Assembly: GCA_963773155.1 (NCBI GenBank)
Contig: CAVZAB010000003.1
Span: 29,681 to 93,680 of the forward strand
Length of the DNA stretch: 64,000 nt
Direction of reading: 5' to 3'
DNA from: CAVZAB01 sp963773155
GTDB taxonomy: Bacteria > Pseudomonadota > Alphaproteobacteria > Rhizobiales > Beijerinckiaceae
The translations under genes and the position numbers were made by a program. The notes under the pieces were generated by a model. The model searched no databases. It was not told where the DNA came from and was given only the letters and a program-made list of their open reading frames with translations. Positions 55,560 through 64,000 of this stretch are shown here, piece after piece (position 1 is the stretch's first letter; each line of letters opens with the position of its first letter).

Positions 55560-56602
55560 AGCGGCGACAAGGCGATCGGGATCGGCAGCGAGCCGATCAG
55601 CGCCCGACCTTTGTCAAAAGTGATTCGCAGATGCAGCGGCTTCGCCTCGCCCTTGACCGCGGGCTTGCCGCTCAAAATATTTTGCAGCACGGTGCCGACA
55701 TTCAGCGCGGCAGCCGGCAGCCCGAAATGGGCCAGCAGAGGTTCCAGCCCCTCGACATCGGCTTCGATCTGACCGCGCAGCCGGCGCTCCTCGTCGAGAC
55801 CGAGATGGCCGGCAAAACTGAGGCGGGCGGCGCCCTTGGCGAGATTGGCGCGCTCGATATCGAAGCTTCCTCCGGCAATCCGCCAGCGCTCGAGTTTCTG
55901 CGGGCCTGTTCCCTCGCCGGAAAAATCGCCGTGATTCAAAACGCCAACGATTTCGCCATTCGCCGGCAGCGTGCTGCCGAGCAGGGCATCGAGCGTTGTA
56001 TTGGTTGCCGCGCTGACGCTTGCGGCAATGTCGAAGGCCTGGTCCTCGGCCGGCCGGCTTGCCGCACGCCGGACGTGCAATTCGGCATGCTCGGCAGCGA
56101 TCTTGAACTCGGCTGGCGTGCCGACGAGCGCCGCGATCTGCAGCTTGTCGACCGTCGTTGCCAAGCGGTCGAGCGCGCGTGGCGTACCGACCAGGCTCGC
56201 GCGGAGCAGGTCCCAGGACAGGGCCAGGTTGCGGCCGTCGCTCTGGCCGTTCAGTTCCAGCGGCCCGTCGATCTCGGCGATGAGATGGGTCGGCTGGTAC
56301 AATTGCGCGACCGCCCGCAATTCGGACAGCGAGCCGGCAACCGGCCTGCCGTTGAGGGTTCCGGCGAAATTCGGTTGACGGCAGGTGAGAACAAGGCGAA
56401 ACGGAAACCCGCCGAATGACTGGTCCGGACAGGCCCAGGTCCGGCCAAGGGCGCGTTCGCGCTGCAGCCAAGCCGCTAGCTGATCCTGAGCGAGATGCCG
56501 TGCAAAGACCCAATAAGCGCACCAGCCGACAATCACCGCAAGCAGAACCAGTGACGGCAAGAAAATTCCGAAACGGCGAAACGGACCAGGCCGATTTTCC
56601 AT
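55553..56602 (-). CDS. DUF2125 domain protein
   Basis: This 349-residue protein has an N-terminal hydrophobic anchor (FGIFLPSLVLLAVIVGWCAY) followed by a largely beta-type extracytoplasmic domain with WLQRERALGRTWACPDQSFG and PFRLVLTCRQPNF, the DUF2125 pattern in alphaproteobacteria. No enzymatic motif is seen and the function is unknown. The start at 56602 (MENRPGPFRR) precedes the anchor directly; upstream in-frame sequence does not look coding. It is divergent from the ChaC-like gene, with 26 bases between starts. Confidence 0.85.
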   Translation of the reverse strand: MENRPGPFRRFGIFLPSLVLLAVIVGWCAYWVFARHLAQDQLAAWLQRERALGRTWACPDQSFGGFPFRLVLTCRQPNFAGTLNGRPVAGSLSELRAVAQLYQPTHLIAEIDGPLELNGQSDGRNLALSWDLLRASLVGTPRALDRLATTVDKLQIAALVGTPAEFKIAAEHAELHVRRAASRPAEDQAFDIAASVSAATNTTLDALLGSTLPANGEIVGVLNHGDFSGEGTGPQKLERWRIAGGSFDIERANLAKGAARLSFAGHLGLDEERRLRGQIEADVEGLEPLLAHFGLPAAALNVGTVLQNILSGKPAVKGEAKPLHLRITFDKGRALIGSLPIPIALSPLY

Positions 56603-56628
56603 GCCTCGCGGACTCCTCAGCCCCTCCG

Positions 56629-57168
56629 ATGCCAGCAGCCGCTCGGCCAGCCCAAGCGGCCGTGTGGGTGTTCGGCTATGGCTCGCTGATGTGGCGACCA
56701 GGCTTCGAATTCGCCGAGAAGTGCCTGGCCGCCGTGCGCGGCTTTCATCGTGCCCTTTGCATCTATTCGCATGTTCATCGCGGCACCCCGAAACGGCCGG
56801 GTCTGGTTCTCGGCCTCGACCGAGGCGGCTCCTGCCACGGCATCGCCTATCGAATCGCGGCCGCCAACCAGGCCACCATTCTTGCCTATCTGCGCAGCCG
56901 CGAACAGGCAACGGCGGTCTATCTCGAGCGGACGGTCAGAGCGCGCCTTCCCGACGGCCGGCTTGTCGAAGCCCTGACCTATGTTGCCGATCGCTCCCAC
57001 GCCCAATATGCCGGGAAATTGCCACGCCCGGAATTGCTCCGCCTGGTGCGCCAAGGGCGCGGCCAATCCGGAGGCAATCCCGATTATATCCGCAATACCC
57101 ACGCCCATCTGGTCGAACTCGGCCTGGTCGATCCAATTCTCGCCTGGCTCGTCGACCAGCTCGGCTGA
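56629..57168 (+). CDS. ChaC-like gamma-glutamylcyclotransferase
   Basis: This 179-residue protein contains VWVFGYGSLMWRPGFEF near residue 12 and RGFHRALCIYSHVHRGTPKR, the hallmark of the ChaC family that degrades glutathione to 5-oxoproline and Cys-Gly. YLERTVRARLPDGRLVEALT contains the conserved Glu region. NPDYIRNTHAHLVELGL near the end is also typical. The start MPAAARPAQ at 56629 is immediately before the fold. Confidence 0.9.
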   Translation: MPAAARPAQAAVWVFGYGSLMWRPGFEFAEKCLAAVRGFHRALCIYSHVHRGTPKRPGLVLGLDRGGSCHGIAYRIAAANQATILAYLRSREQATAVYLERTVRARLPDGRLVEALTYVADRSHAQYAGKLPRPELLRLVRQGRGQSGGNPDYIRNTHAHLVELGLVDPILAWLVDQLG

Positions 57169-57203
57169 TTGGCACGGCACAAATGGCAAAGGCCGCAAGA
57201 ACA

Positions 57204-57233
57204 GCGCCACCTGGGCCGATGCCCAGGTGGCGC
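57204..57233. terminator. perfect 13-bp stem-loop between convergent genes
   Basis: GCGCCACCTGGGC (57204-57216) and its exact complement (57221-57233) enclose the four-base loop CGAT. The hairpin lies in the 162-bp gap between chaC and plsC, which point at each other. There is no clear T-run on either side, so it may act as a terminator or as a 3' mRNA-stabilising structure. No gene is visible in the rest of the gap. Confidence 0.7.
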
Positions 57234-57330
57234 GCCGGCAAGGCCCAAATTTCCACGCCGGGGGACTGTCGGCTTGGATGAAAGGCCTGCATTCGGCAGG
57301 GAACAAACGTGGAACAATTGAGCCCCTCTG

Positions 57331-58152
57331 TCAAGCCGCGGAGGCCTGGTAATCGACCGGAAGCCTGGCCCGCAAATGCGGATCCTGGGCCAAGGATTCG
57401 TCGATCAACCGCCGCGTCGCACTCTCCATCCGGCCGCGCAGGAGTTCGAGAAAGGCTGCCTTGTCCGGTCCCGGAATAATTGGCTCGAGAAATTCGACCA
57501 GCACAGTTCCTGGCTGCCGCAGAAAGCTGCGGCGCGGCCAGAACAGACCGGAATTGAGGGCCACCGGCAGACAGCGCGCGCCCGTCTCGCCGCACAAATG
57601 GGCAATCCCGAACTTATAGAGGGGCTCCGCACCGATCGGCCGGCGTGTTCCCTCGGGGAAGATCAGCACCTGGCGCCCCTGGGCGAGGACCTGCCGGGCC
57701 CGTTCGGTCAGTTCGGCCAAAATTCCGGAGCCCTTGGCCCGGTTGATGGCGATCTGATCGGCCTTGAGGCAATACCATCCGAATACCGGAATGAAGATCA
57801 ATTCGCGTTTGAGGACGAAAGAAAAATCGTCGAAGATTGTCAGCAGCGCGAAGGTCTCCCAGATCGATTGATGCTTGGACGCGACGACGTAGCCGCCCTG
57901 CAGCAGATGATCGAGCCCGCGGAACTCGACCTTGAGGTCGCAGATCCGCTCGAGCAGCCAGAGCGAAACCTGACCCCAGAGCCGGGCCAGCCTGATGACC
58001 GCTTTGCGGGTCGTCAGCAACAAGGGCAGGCCGAGCAGGGCGAGGCCGGCCAAGGCGATATAAAAGGCCACGTTGAAGACCAGCGAGCGCAGGAAGATAA
58101 TCGCCGGGGACGGCCGCGACGGGCCGGCAAGGCTCGAATTAGGCCGGCGCAT
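57331..58152 (-). CDS. plsC: 1-acyl-sn-glycerol-3-phosphate acyltransferase
   Basis: This 273-residue membrane acyltransferase makes phosphatidic acid. An N-terminal hydrophobic segment (LVFNVAFYIALAGLALLGLP) precedes the active site VVASKHQSIWETFALLT near residue 88. The catalytic pattern is H-x4-E (HQSIWE) instead of the usual H-x4-D. LIFPEGTRRPIG near 160 is the second motif. Start 58152 overlaps the upstream YdcF-like gene by 14 bases. The plsC-ydcF-ftsX-ftsE order is conserved in Hyphomicrobiales. Confidence 0.9.
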   Translation of the reverse strand: MRRPNSSLAGPSRPSPAIIFLRSLVFNVAFYIALAGLALLGLPLLLTTRKAVIRLARLWGQVSLWLLERICDLKVEFRGLDHLLQGGYVVASKHQSIWETFALLTIFDDFSFVLKRELIFIPVFGWYCLKADQIAINRAKGSGILAELTERARQVLAQGRQVLIFPEGTRRPIGAEPLYKFGIAHLCGETGARCLPVALNSGLFWPRRSFLRQPGTVLVEFLEPIIPGPDKAAFLELLRGRMESATRRLIDESLAQDPHLRARLPVDYQASAA

Positions 58153-58852
58153 TGGCACCCTCCAGACTGCGATCGGGCACCAATGTGATGCGGGCGAGGG
58201 CAACGAGATATTTGGCATATTCGAACAGGATCAGCCGGACCATCGCCAAGTCGCGCCACCAGCCGACCTGCCGGTCGCTGATCACCGGATAGGGCACCAG
58301 TTTGACGTCGGGCAGCATATTGCCAATTTCGGCGAGGGCGCGCGGCATGTGAAAGGCCGATGTTACGACGATCAGCGACTTGATGCGATTGGCGCGGGCC
58401 CAACGCTGGGTTTCCCGCGCATTGCCCGCGGTATTGAGAGCGGCATAGCCAAGATCGATGCAGCAGCTGAATTCCTCGGCGAATTTCGGCGTCAGCCGGG
58501 CGATTTCACGGCTTGTCGTCGCCTGGTTGACACCGGTAACCAGCAGCCGCTGAGCGGCCCCCGAGGCGAGCAATTCGACCGCTTCGCTGATTCGCTCGGC
58601 GCCGCCGGTCAGGGCGACAATGCCATCGGCATGCGGCGTCTGGTCCGGCTCGTAACGCCCGAATTGCGCCACGAAGGCCGCCAGCCCGACGATGAAAGCC
58701 AGCATCGCGGCCAAGGCAAGCAGCGCCCCCAGCCGCAGCCAGCCCGCAGCGGCCCGCCCGCCGCCTTGCCGCGCCATGGCCCTCATCGGCGCCGCGGCGC
58801 GGCGGTGGCTGCGCGGCTCGACGACGCTGCGATCGTCACCCTGCCCCTCCAT
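58139..58852 (-). CDS. YdcF family (DUF218) protein
   Basis: This 237-residue protein has an N-terminal membrane anchor (LRLGALLALAAMLAFIVGLA) and a DUF218 domain: ADGIVALTGGAERISEAVEL, LLVTGVNQATT, DLGYAALNTAGNARETQRWA and IVVTSAFHMPRALAEIGNML. The fold binds nucleotides or polyprenyl-phosphates in some relatives (SanA/ElyC-like), suggesting an envelope role here. It lies between ftsX and plsC. The first ~22 residues are doubtful; an ATG further down (MRAMARQGGG) is possible. Confidence 0.85.
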   Translation of the reverse strand: MEGQGDDRSVVEPRSHRRAAAPMRAMARQGGGRAAAGWLRLGALLALAAMLAFIVGLAAFVAQFGRYEPDQTPHADGIVALTGGAERISEAVELLASGAAQRLLVTGVNQATTSREIARLTPKFAEEFSCCIDLGYAALNTAGNARETQRWARANRIKSLIVVTSAFHMPRALAEIGNMLPDVKLVPYPVISDRQVGWWRDLAMVRLILFEYAKYLVALARITLVPDRSLEGANAPA

Positions 58853-58932
58853 CGGCCGTTTCGGTCAGGCCCATCGATATGACCAAACCGCCCGGGCTTC
58901 GGCAAGCCGATTATTCGCACAACCCGTCTCGC

Positions 58933-59900
58933 TCAATGGAGGCTTTGCAAATGCCGAAAGACAATCGAGCGCGACATCAGTCCGGTCAAAACGGCGATCC
59001 CGACGGCGATCAGGAAAATGGCGCCATAGCCCTTCGGTCCGAGCGCGAAGGAGCCGAAGAAAGCCTCGATCTGATCGCCACCGGGGGTTGCCAGCCAGAA
59101 GCGCGATAGGAGGCCGGCGGTCAGAAAGACCAGAATGGCCGAGCCGCCGCCAAGCAGGCCGCCGCGCAGGCCGAGCCGCAGAAAGTGCATCTGGAATTGG
59201 CCGGCGATGAAGCGGTCCTCGGCGCCGACGAAGTGCAGCACGTCGACGATGCCGCGATTGCCGGCCATCGCCCCGCGTGTCGCAAAGGCGACCGCCAGCG
59301 CCATTGCCACCAGCACCAGGAGGAAGATTACGAGGGCGGCAATGACGATTGTATCGGCCATGGCGGCAAGCCGCTCCAGCCAGAGATGATGATCATCGAG
59401 GCTGGCGCCGGGCACCGCCTCGAGCGCGTCGCGCAGCGCCGAAACATCGAGGCTCTCGCCGGCGTTGCGGCGCACGACAATCAGCCGTGGCATCGGCAAT
59501 TCCGACAGATCGAGGCCCTTGCCGAGCCAGGGCTCGAGCAGCCGTTCGGAGTCTTCCTTGGCGAAAATCCGGACCTCGGCGATCCCGGCGGTAGCCCCGG
59601 CAATTGCCGCCGCCTTGCTTGACCTCGGCATCGAGATCGCGGCCGGGCGCCGGACGGACCTGGATCGTCATTTCCCGCCCCAGCGCCGAGCGCCAGTCCT
59701 GCGAAGCCCCGGCGATCAGAAAGGCACCGCCGGCCGTCAACGAGGCAAGAAAGGTCATAATGGCAATGACGGTGACCAGGGCTCGCCCGGCAATCGACTC
59801 GGCCGGGACGAGCGGCATATTGCGTTTCAGCTCGATCGAAGCCGAATTCGACGGTCTGTTGATCGCTTCGCGGATTGGGCGTGTCGGAAAGGGCGCTCAT
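58933..59900 (-). CDS. ftsX: cell division protein FtsX (two +1 frameshifts)
   Basis: FtsX is the membrane half of the FtsEX complex, which controls peptidoglycan hydrolases at the septum. Frame 1 starts at ATG 59900, seven bases after the ftsE stop (MSALSDTPNPRSDQQTV). Frame 2 holds NMPLVPAESIAGRALVTVIA and GASQDWRSALGREMTIQVRP. Frame 3, ending at 58933, holds GIAEVRIFAKEDSERLLEPW and the membrane helices TIVIAALVIFLLVLVAMALA and RGIVDVLHFVGAEDRFIAGQ. One extra base in GAATTC (59844-59849) and one in GACCTC (59621-59626) restore a single protein of about 320 residues. Loss of an essential divisome gene is unlikely, so sequence error is the likely cause. Confidence 0.87.
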
Positions 59901-59906
59901 GGCCGG

Positions 59907-60569
59907 TCAATCGTAGACATGCAGCCGCCGATCGCCAAGCACCAGCCGGCGGGCTCCGTCGAACTGGTCCATCAGGGCGAGATCATGGGTTGCAATGACG
60001 ACCGACGTGCCGGACTTGTGCAATTCGATGAACAGCCGCAACAAACGGCGAGCAAGGCCCGGATCGACATTGCCGGTCGGCTCGTCGGCAAGCAGCAATT
60101 CCGGACGCACGATCAGCGCCCGAGCGATTGCCGCCCGCTGCTTCTCGCCCCCCGACAGAACCGGCGGCAGGACGTGCATGCGCTCTCCCAGTCCGACCCA
60201 GCGCAGCAATTCGACCACTTCGCCCCGGTAATTGACTTCATCGCGGCCCTGCACGCGCAGCGGCAAAGCGACATTCTCATAGGTCGTCAGATGATCGAGC
60301 AGGCGAAAGTCCTGAAAGACCACGCCGATCCGCCGGCGAAAGCCGGTAATATCGCTCTTATTCAGAGTTGTCACATCGCGGTTGAACAGGGTAATCAGTC
60401 CACGGGTCGGCTTCAGCGACAGCAGGATCAGCCGCAGCAACGTCGTCTTGCCGGCTCCCGAGGGACCAGTCAGGAACTGAAAGGATTGCGGCTCAATTGC
60501 GAAATTCAGATCTCTGAGAATTTCGCTCCCCATGCCATAGCGCAATCCGACGTTCTCGAAGCGGACCAA
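59907..60569 (-). CDS. ftsE: cell division ATP-binding protein FtsE
   Basis: This 220-residue ABC ATPase pairs with FtsX. It begins MVRFENVGLRYGMGSEILRD and has Walker A FLTGPSGAGKTTLLRLILLS near 42, the signature VLSGGEKQRAAIARALIVRP and Walker B ELLLADEPTGNVDPG. HKSGTSVVIATHDLALMDQF (H-loop) is at the end. It is divergent from the zinc-ribbon gene. Confidence 0.96.
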   Translation of the reverse strand: MVRFENVGLRYGMGSEILRDLNFAIEPQSFQFLTGPSGAGKTTLLRLILLSLKPTRGLITLFNRDVTTLNKSDITGFRRRIGVVFQDFRLLDHLTTYENVALPLRVQGRDEVNYRGEVVELLRWVGLGERMHVLPPVLSGGEKQRAAIARALIVRPELLLADEPTGNVDPGLARRLLRLFIELHKSGTSVVIATHDLALMDQFDGARRLVLGDRRLHVYD

Positions 60570-60689
60570 CCTTTGCTCCCTTGCCTTGCGGCATCTTTAC
60601 CCGCCATTAACCCTAACCGGCGACCAATAGGCGCGGCCGATCCCGAAACTGGCCCGCCGCCGGGCATTCAAACGAAGGCTTGATTCGCC

Positions 60690-61349
60690 ATGTTGATCGT
60701 CTGTCCCGCCTGCGCAAACTCTTTTCTCATGGCAGATACCAGCCTCGGCAGCTGCGGCCGGCATTTGCGCTGCCGGATTTGCGAGACCGTCTGGTTCGCC
60801 CGGCCCCCGGCGCAGGCCAGGTTGATCGAGGCGGACGCCGATCCGCGCCCGATCCGCCGCGGCGCTTGGCTGTCCGGCCAAGGCCAGCCCGTCTCCCGGC
60901 TTTTCTCGCCGGCGCTCGGCGGTCTGCTTGGCCTGATTGTCCTGGCCATGGCGCTGGTCGGTTTGCGCGAGCATGTGGTTCGCCTGGCCGGGTCGACGGC
61001 GCCGGTTTACGCTGCGATCGGCCTGCCGGTCAATCTGCACGGTCTGTCGATCGGTGCGATCAAATCGACGCTCCTCGAGGAGCCGAATGTCCGGGTTCTC
61101 GCGGTCGAGGCACAGATCACCAATATCCGGCAGACCCAGTCGCAAGTGCCGGATCTGCGGCTGGCGCTGCGCGGGCGTGACGGCCAGGAGATTTACAGCT
61201 GGACGGCCAAGCCGCCAAAGGCCAAATTGGAGGGCGGTGAAAGCATGGCCTTCCGGACGCGTTTGAGCGCGCCGCCCGAGGGCGCCCGCGACCTCATGCT
61301 GCGCTTTGCCGCGACCAACGGGACAAGGACCAACGGAATCATGCCATGA
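60690..61349 (+). CDS. MJ0042-type zinc-ribbon membrane protein
   Basis: This 219-residue protein begins MLIVCPACANSFLMADTSLG and continues GCG-like CGRHLRCRICETVWFAR: four Cys in CxxC pairs form an MJ0042-family zinc ribbon, with one more nearby. A single transmembrane helix lies at ~80-100 (SPALGGLLGLIVLAMALVGL). The C-terminal ~120 residues (VRVLAVEAQITNIRQTQSQV, PDLRLALRGRDGQEIYSWTA) resemble a DUF3426-like beta-domain. The gene is conserved next to ftsE in Hyphomicrobiales; its role is unknown. The stop overlaps hpt (ATGA). Confidence 0.85.
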   Translation: MLIVCPACANSFLMADTSLGSCGRHLRCRICETVWFARPPAQARLIEADADPRPIRRGAWLSGQGQPVSRLFSPALGGLLGLIVLAMALVGLREHVVRLAGSTAPVYAAIGLPVNLHGLSIGAIKSTLLEEPNVRVLAVEAQITNIRQTQSQVPDLRLALRGRDGQEIYSWTAKPPKAKLEGGESMAFRTRLSAPPEGARDLMLRFAATNGTRTNGIMP

Positions 61350-61886
61350 GTGGTGAGCGTCGCGTCCGTGTTCTATTTGACGAAACCGCGATTGCCGCGC
61401 GCACCGATGCGCTGGCGAAACAAATTGCGCAAAGGCGCCCAAAGAACCTGCTTGTCGTCGCCATATTGCGCGGGTCCTTCATGTTCGCCGCCGACCTGAT
61501 CCGCGCCCTGCACCGGGCCGGGCTCGAGCCGCAGGTCGAATTCATGCATCTGTCGAGCTATCGCGAATTCGACGACTTCGGCTGGCCAGGTAACCATCCT
61601 CAAGGATGTCGATTCGACCGTCGCCGGCCGCGACGTCCTGCTCATCGACGATATTTTGGAATCCGGGCGCACCCTGGCCTTTGCCAAGGACCTTCTCGCG
61701 GCAAGGGGGGCGACCTCGGTGATGGTTTGCGTGATGCTCGAAAAACCCGGCCAGCGCGCCGTCCGGATCGACGCCGATTTCGTCGGCTTTGAATGCCCTG
61801 ATCTGTTTGTCGTCGGCTACGGCATGGACGTCGCCCATTGCTACCGGCAATTGCCGTTCATCGGCGTTGTCGAAACGACCGGCTAG
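61346..61886 (+). CDS. hpt: hypoxanthine phosphoribosyltransferase (one +1 frameshift)
   Basis: HPRT salvages hypoxanthine and guanine to IMP and GMP. The first frame runs RVRVLFDETAIAARTDALAK and NLLVVAILRGSFMFAADLIR to LSSY. The next frame continues NSTTSAGQVTILKDVDSTVA, then the PRPP-binding motif DVLLIDDILESGRTLAFAKD and DADFVGFECPDLFVVGYGMD. An extra base in GAATTC at 61565-61570 explains the break; TTSAG matches the family's TTSSG loop and places the shift precisely. Repaired length is about 179 residues. The start overlaps the upstream zinc-ribbon gene. Confidence 0.88.
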
Positions 61887-61939
61887 CCGCCCCACTTGCC
61901 GATCCGAGGCAGGCTGCTAGACTTTGGCATTCACAGCCA

Positions 61940-63128
61940 ATGGAGCTTGCCATGGCCGAGGCCAGGCCACCGCCCCGGCCCCTGAGCGCCGCAACGCTGT
62001 GCGCCCAAGCACTCGGCCATCAGGCGGGGCCGCTTGCCGAACCACCCGCCGTCGTCGCGCCGATTGACGTGGCGACGACCTATATCCGCGATCCAGACAA
62101 CCAATATCGCAGCGGCTATGCCTATGGCCGACCCGACAATCGGACCATTCGCCAGGCCGAAGCGCTGATCGCCAGGCTCGAGGGCGCCGAACAGGCCCTT
62201 GTGCTGGGGTCCGGCATGTCGGCGGCCATTGCGGTTTTTTTCGCGCTTGCGCCGGGCGACCACATCGTCGCCCCGAAAGTCATGTATTGGGGCCTGCGCC
62301 GCTGGCTGAATGGAGAGGCACGGCGATGGGGCCTCGCCGTCGACCTCATTGACACCAGCGATCGAAATGAATTGCGCGGCGCCTTGCAGCCCGGACGGAC
62401 CAAGCTCGTCTGGCTTGAAACGCCGGCCAACCCGCTGTGGACGATAACCGACATTGCCGCGGCCGCCGATCTCGCCCATGCCGCCGGCGCCCGGCTCGCC
62501 GTCGATTTCCACCGTTTCGACGCCGATCTTGAGCCGCCCGCTGGCGCTCGGTGCCGATATCGTCATGCATGCGGCCACCAAATATCTGAACGGTCATTCC
62601 GACGTCGTTGCCGGCGCCTTGGCCTGCGCCCGAGCCGATGATTTCTGGGCGCGGATTGTGGAGATTCGGACCCAGCAGGGCATGCTATTGGGGCCGCTCG
62701 AGGCCTATCTTTTGAACCGCGGCATGCGGACCCTGGATCTGCGGGTCCGGAGCGCCTCGGCGAGCGCGCTGGCGCTCGCCGAGCGGCTCGCCGGCCACCC
62801 GCACATTATTGACGTTCTCTATCCCGGACTCGCTTCGCATCCTGGCCATGCCATTGCAGCCCGGCAGATGCAGGCCGGATTTGGCGGTATGCTGTCGATC
62901 CGCCTGCGCGGCGGCGAGGCCGCCGCCATTGCCACCGCCGCTCGGACCAGCTTGTGGAAGCGCGCCACCTCGCTCGGCGGGGTCGAAAGCCTGATCGAAC
63001 ACCGCGCCTCGGTCGAGGGCGCCGGATCGCCCTGCCCACCCGATCTGCTGCGTCTTTCGACCGGACTCGAAACCGTCGACGACCTGTTTGATGATCTCGA
63101 CATGGCCCTGCGCGCGGCCGCTCCCTAG
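61940..63128 (+). CDS. Cys/Met-metabolism PLP-dependent enzyme (one +1 frameshift)
   Basis: This trans-sulfuration-family enzyme (cystathionine beta-lyase/gamma-synthase or O-acyl-homoserine sulfhydrylase group) starts MELAMAEARPPPRPLSAATL. Frame 1 shows VVAPIDVATTYIRDPDNQYR, SGYAYGRPDNRTIRQAEALI and LGSGMSAAIAVFFALAPGDH, and ends after AGARLAVDF. The next frame resumes STVSTPILSRPLALGADIVM and carries the PLP Lys in HAATKYLNGHSDVVAGALA. One extra T in GATTTC at 62504-62509 explains it. Repaired length is about 395 residues. With metX-metW in the window, a methionine-synthesis role is plausible but the exact reaction is not determinable. Confidence 0.85.
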
Positions 63129-63574
63129 TGGGCCGTCAGCAGCCGTTCGATCTCTGCGATCGAATGTTTGGTGAGGTCCTTGTCCACTTCGCCGACCAGT
63201 TTGCCACGCGCCATTGGTGACAATTCCTGGCGCAGATCGGCCAGAATCTTCGGCGGCGCCACGATCAACAGCCGCTTGAACTGGTTGTCGCGGCAAGCGG
63301 CGTTGATTTGCGCGGCAATGGTGGCGGCGAATTGATGTTCCTCGAGATCGTGCCAATCGGTCGTCTCGAGCGCACTTCGGCGGGCGCCGACACTGGCGAA
63401 ACTGCGGCCGGGCGCATCGCTGCCCATTGTATGGGTTGCCGGCGTTTCGTGCAGACGCACCGCCAGGCGCCGCAGATTGGGAAATTTCTCGTCGCCCTCG
63501 TTGACCAAAAACAGGGCCTTGCGGCCGTCGCCGATCAGCACCCAGCAGCCTTCTTCCAACCTAAATCGAGCCAT
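63125..63574 (-). CDS. host-attachment family protein
   Basis: This 149-residue protein shows the Host_attach (PF10116-like) pattern: CWVLIGDGRKALFLVNEGDE, NLRRLAVRLHETPATHTMG, then FAATIAAQINAACRDNQFKR and LLIVAPPKILADLRQELSP near the C-terminus, with EVDKDLTKHSIAEIERLL at the end. The fold is related to eRF1 domain-like proteins. The family was named from a plant-attachment phenotype but is widespread in free-living alphaproteobacteria, so its function is uncertain. Confidence 0.85.
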   Translation of the reverse strand: MARFRLEEGCWVLIGDGRKALFLVNEGDEKFPNLRRLAVRLHETPATHTMGSDAPGRSFASVGARRSALETTDWHDLEEHQFAATIAAQINAACRDNQFKRLLIVAPPKILADLRQELSPMARGKLVGEVDKDLTKHSIAEIERLLTAH

Positions 63575-63645
63575 ATTTTTCTCCCTCGAAGATAGACTAG
63601 GCTCGTTTGCCCGGTCGAACCATGATACAGCGCAATCTGGCCGCG

Positions 63646-64000
63646 TCAGGCCTCGATCAGACGGCGGCCGATGACCTGTGCCTGGATCTCCGCCGCGCCT
63701 TCGAAGATGTTCAGGATACGGGCGTCACAGAGCACCCGCGAAATCGGATATTCGAGCGCAAAGCCGTTGCCGCCATGGATCTGCAGGGCGTTGTCGGCGG
63801 CGCTCCAGGCCACCCGCGCCGCCAGCAACTTCGCCATGCCGGCCTCGATGTCGCAGCGCCGGCCGGCGTCCTTGGCGCGACCGGCAAAATAGGTGAGCTG
63901 CCTGGCAATATGGATTTCGACGGCCATCATCACGATCTTGTCGGCGACCCGCGGGAAATGGATGAGGGTGCGCCCGAATTGCTGGCGCTGCTGCGCATAG
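63646..64000 (-). CDS. acyl-CoA dehydrogenase, C-terminal part (cut by window edge)
   Basis: The visible C-terminal ~118 codons belong to an acyl-CoA dehydrogenase, the FAD enzyme of fatty or branched acyl-CoA oxidation. YAQQRQQFGRTLIHFPRVAD, ARQLTYFAGRAKDAGRRCD, MAKLLAARVAWSAADNALQI and HGGNGFALEYPISRVLCDA, then ILNIFEGAAEIQAQVIGRRL are the family C-terminal hallmarks, with the QxxGxxGF-like loop at IHGGNGFALE. The N-terminus, which would decide the substrate group, lies beyond 64000. Confidence 0.88.
   Translation of the reverse strand, partial: YAQQRQQFGRTLIHFPRVADKIVMMAVEIHIARQLTYFAGRAKDAGRRCDIEAGMAKLLAARVAWSAADNALQIHGGNGFALEYPISRVLCDARILNIFEGAAEIQAQVIGRRLIEA

Noticed and set aside
57169..57330. 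A small protein gene in the chaC-plsC gap
   Set aside because: The short frames there come from the perfect stem-loop and flanking sequence, with no ribosome-binding site or family pattern.
59844..61570. Two GAATTC sites in ftsX and hpt as restriction-modification signals
   Set aside because: EcoRI sites also occur elsewhere in the window in good frame (for example near 164). They matter only because each sits at a frameshift and reduces to GANTC.

Overview
The window is a gene-dense, high-GC piece of an alphaproteobacterial chromosome. Gene content and order point to Hyphomicrobiales (Rhizobiales): mdh-sucC-sucD-sucA-sucB-lpd runs towards xerC, priA and atpHAGDC, with zapE and sdhCDAB just upstream; an NdvA/ChvA-type glucan exporter is present; PhaR is divergent from phaA-phaB; and ftsE-ftsX sits beside a zinc-ribbon protein. 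No species can be named from the sequence alone. Almost all of it is core genome. I see no prophage, insertion sequence, CRISPR array or defence locus.

Layout. 1-4.6 kb: the start of an acyl-CoA synthetase (cut by the window edge), putA and rppH. 4.6-9.5 kb: F1 ATP synthase, atpHAGDC. 9.7-13 kb: priA and xerC, divergent. 13-21.8 kb: a TCA-cycle run, mdh-sucCD-sucAB-lpd. 22-25.4 kb: a TetR regulator, zapE, a glutathione S-transferase and a GNAT enzyme. 25.4-31.2 kb: sdhCDAB preceded by a degenerate isochorismatase-like gene and a mesaconyl-CoA-hydratase-type gene, then yggU and yggT. 31.3 kb: tRNA-Ala(CGC) with a good promoter, followed by about 850 bp with no convincing gene. 32.2-37 kb: manC, ugd and ndvA, a surface-polysaccharide group. 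37-42.2 kb: a CorC/HlyC-type CBS protein, a fused aroK-aroB, a 47-residue membrane peptide, xerD and uppP. 42.4-47.1 kb: rpmF, a GNAT enzyme, a DMT exporter, phaB, phaA and phaR. 47.1-52.4 kb: a PAS/GGDEF/EAL protein, gloB, a methyltransferase, metW and metX. 52.6-57.2 kb: a chorismate mutase, hisC, tyrA, a DUF2125 protein and a ChaC-like enzyme. 57.3-64 kb: plsC, a YdcF-like protein, ftsX, ftsE, a zinc-ribbon protein, hpt, a Cys/Met-metabolism PLP enzyme, a host-attachment-family protein and the end of an acyl-CoA dehydrogenase.

The most striking observation is a set of six +1 frameshifts in five otherwise well-conserved genes (putA, hisC, ftsX twice, hpt and the PLP enzyme). At every one the extra base lies inside a GANNTC hexamer that becomes GANTC once a base is removed. 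GANTC is the target of the alphaproteobacterial cell-cycle adenine methyltransferase CcrM. The simplest reading is a systematic long-read consensus error at methylated GANTC sites, so these genes are probably intact in the organism; a real GANTC-targeted insertion process is the less likely alternative. Other points of interest are the single-frame AroK-AroB fusion, the isochorismatase-like protein that has lost its catalytic residues, the chorismate mutase with a degenerate prephenate-dehydratase-like tail, and palindromes in the manC/ugd and mdh upstream regions.
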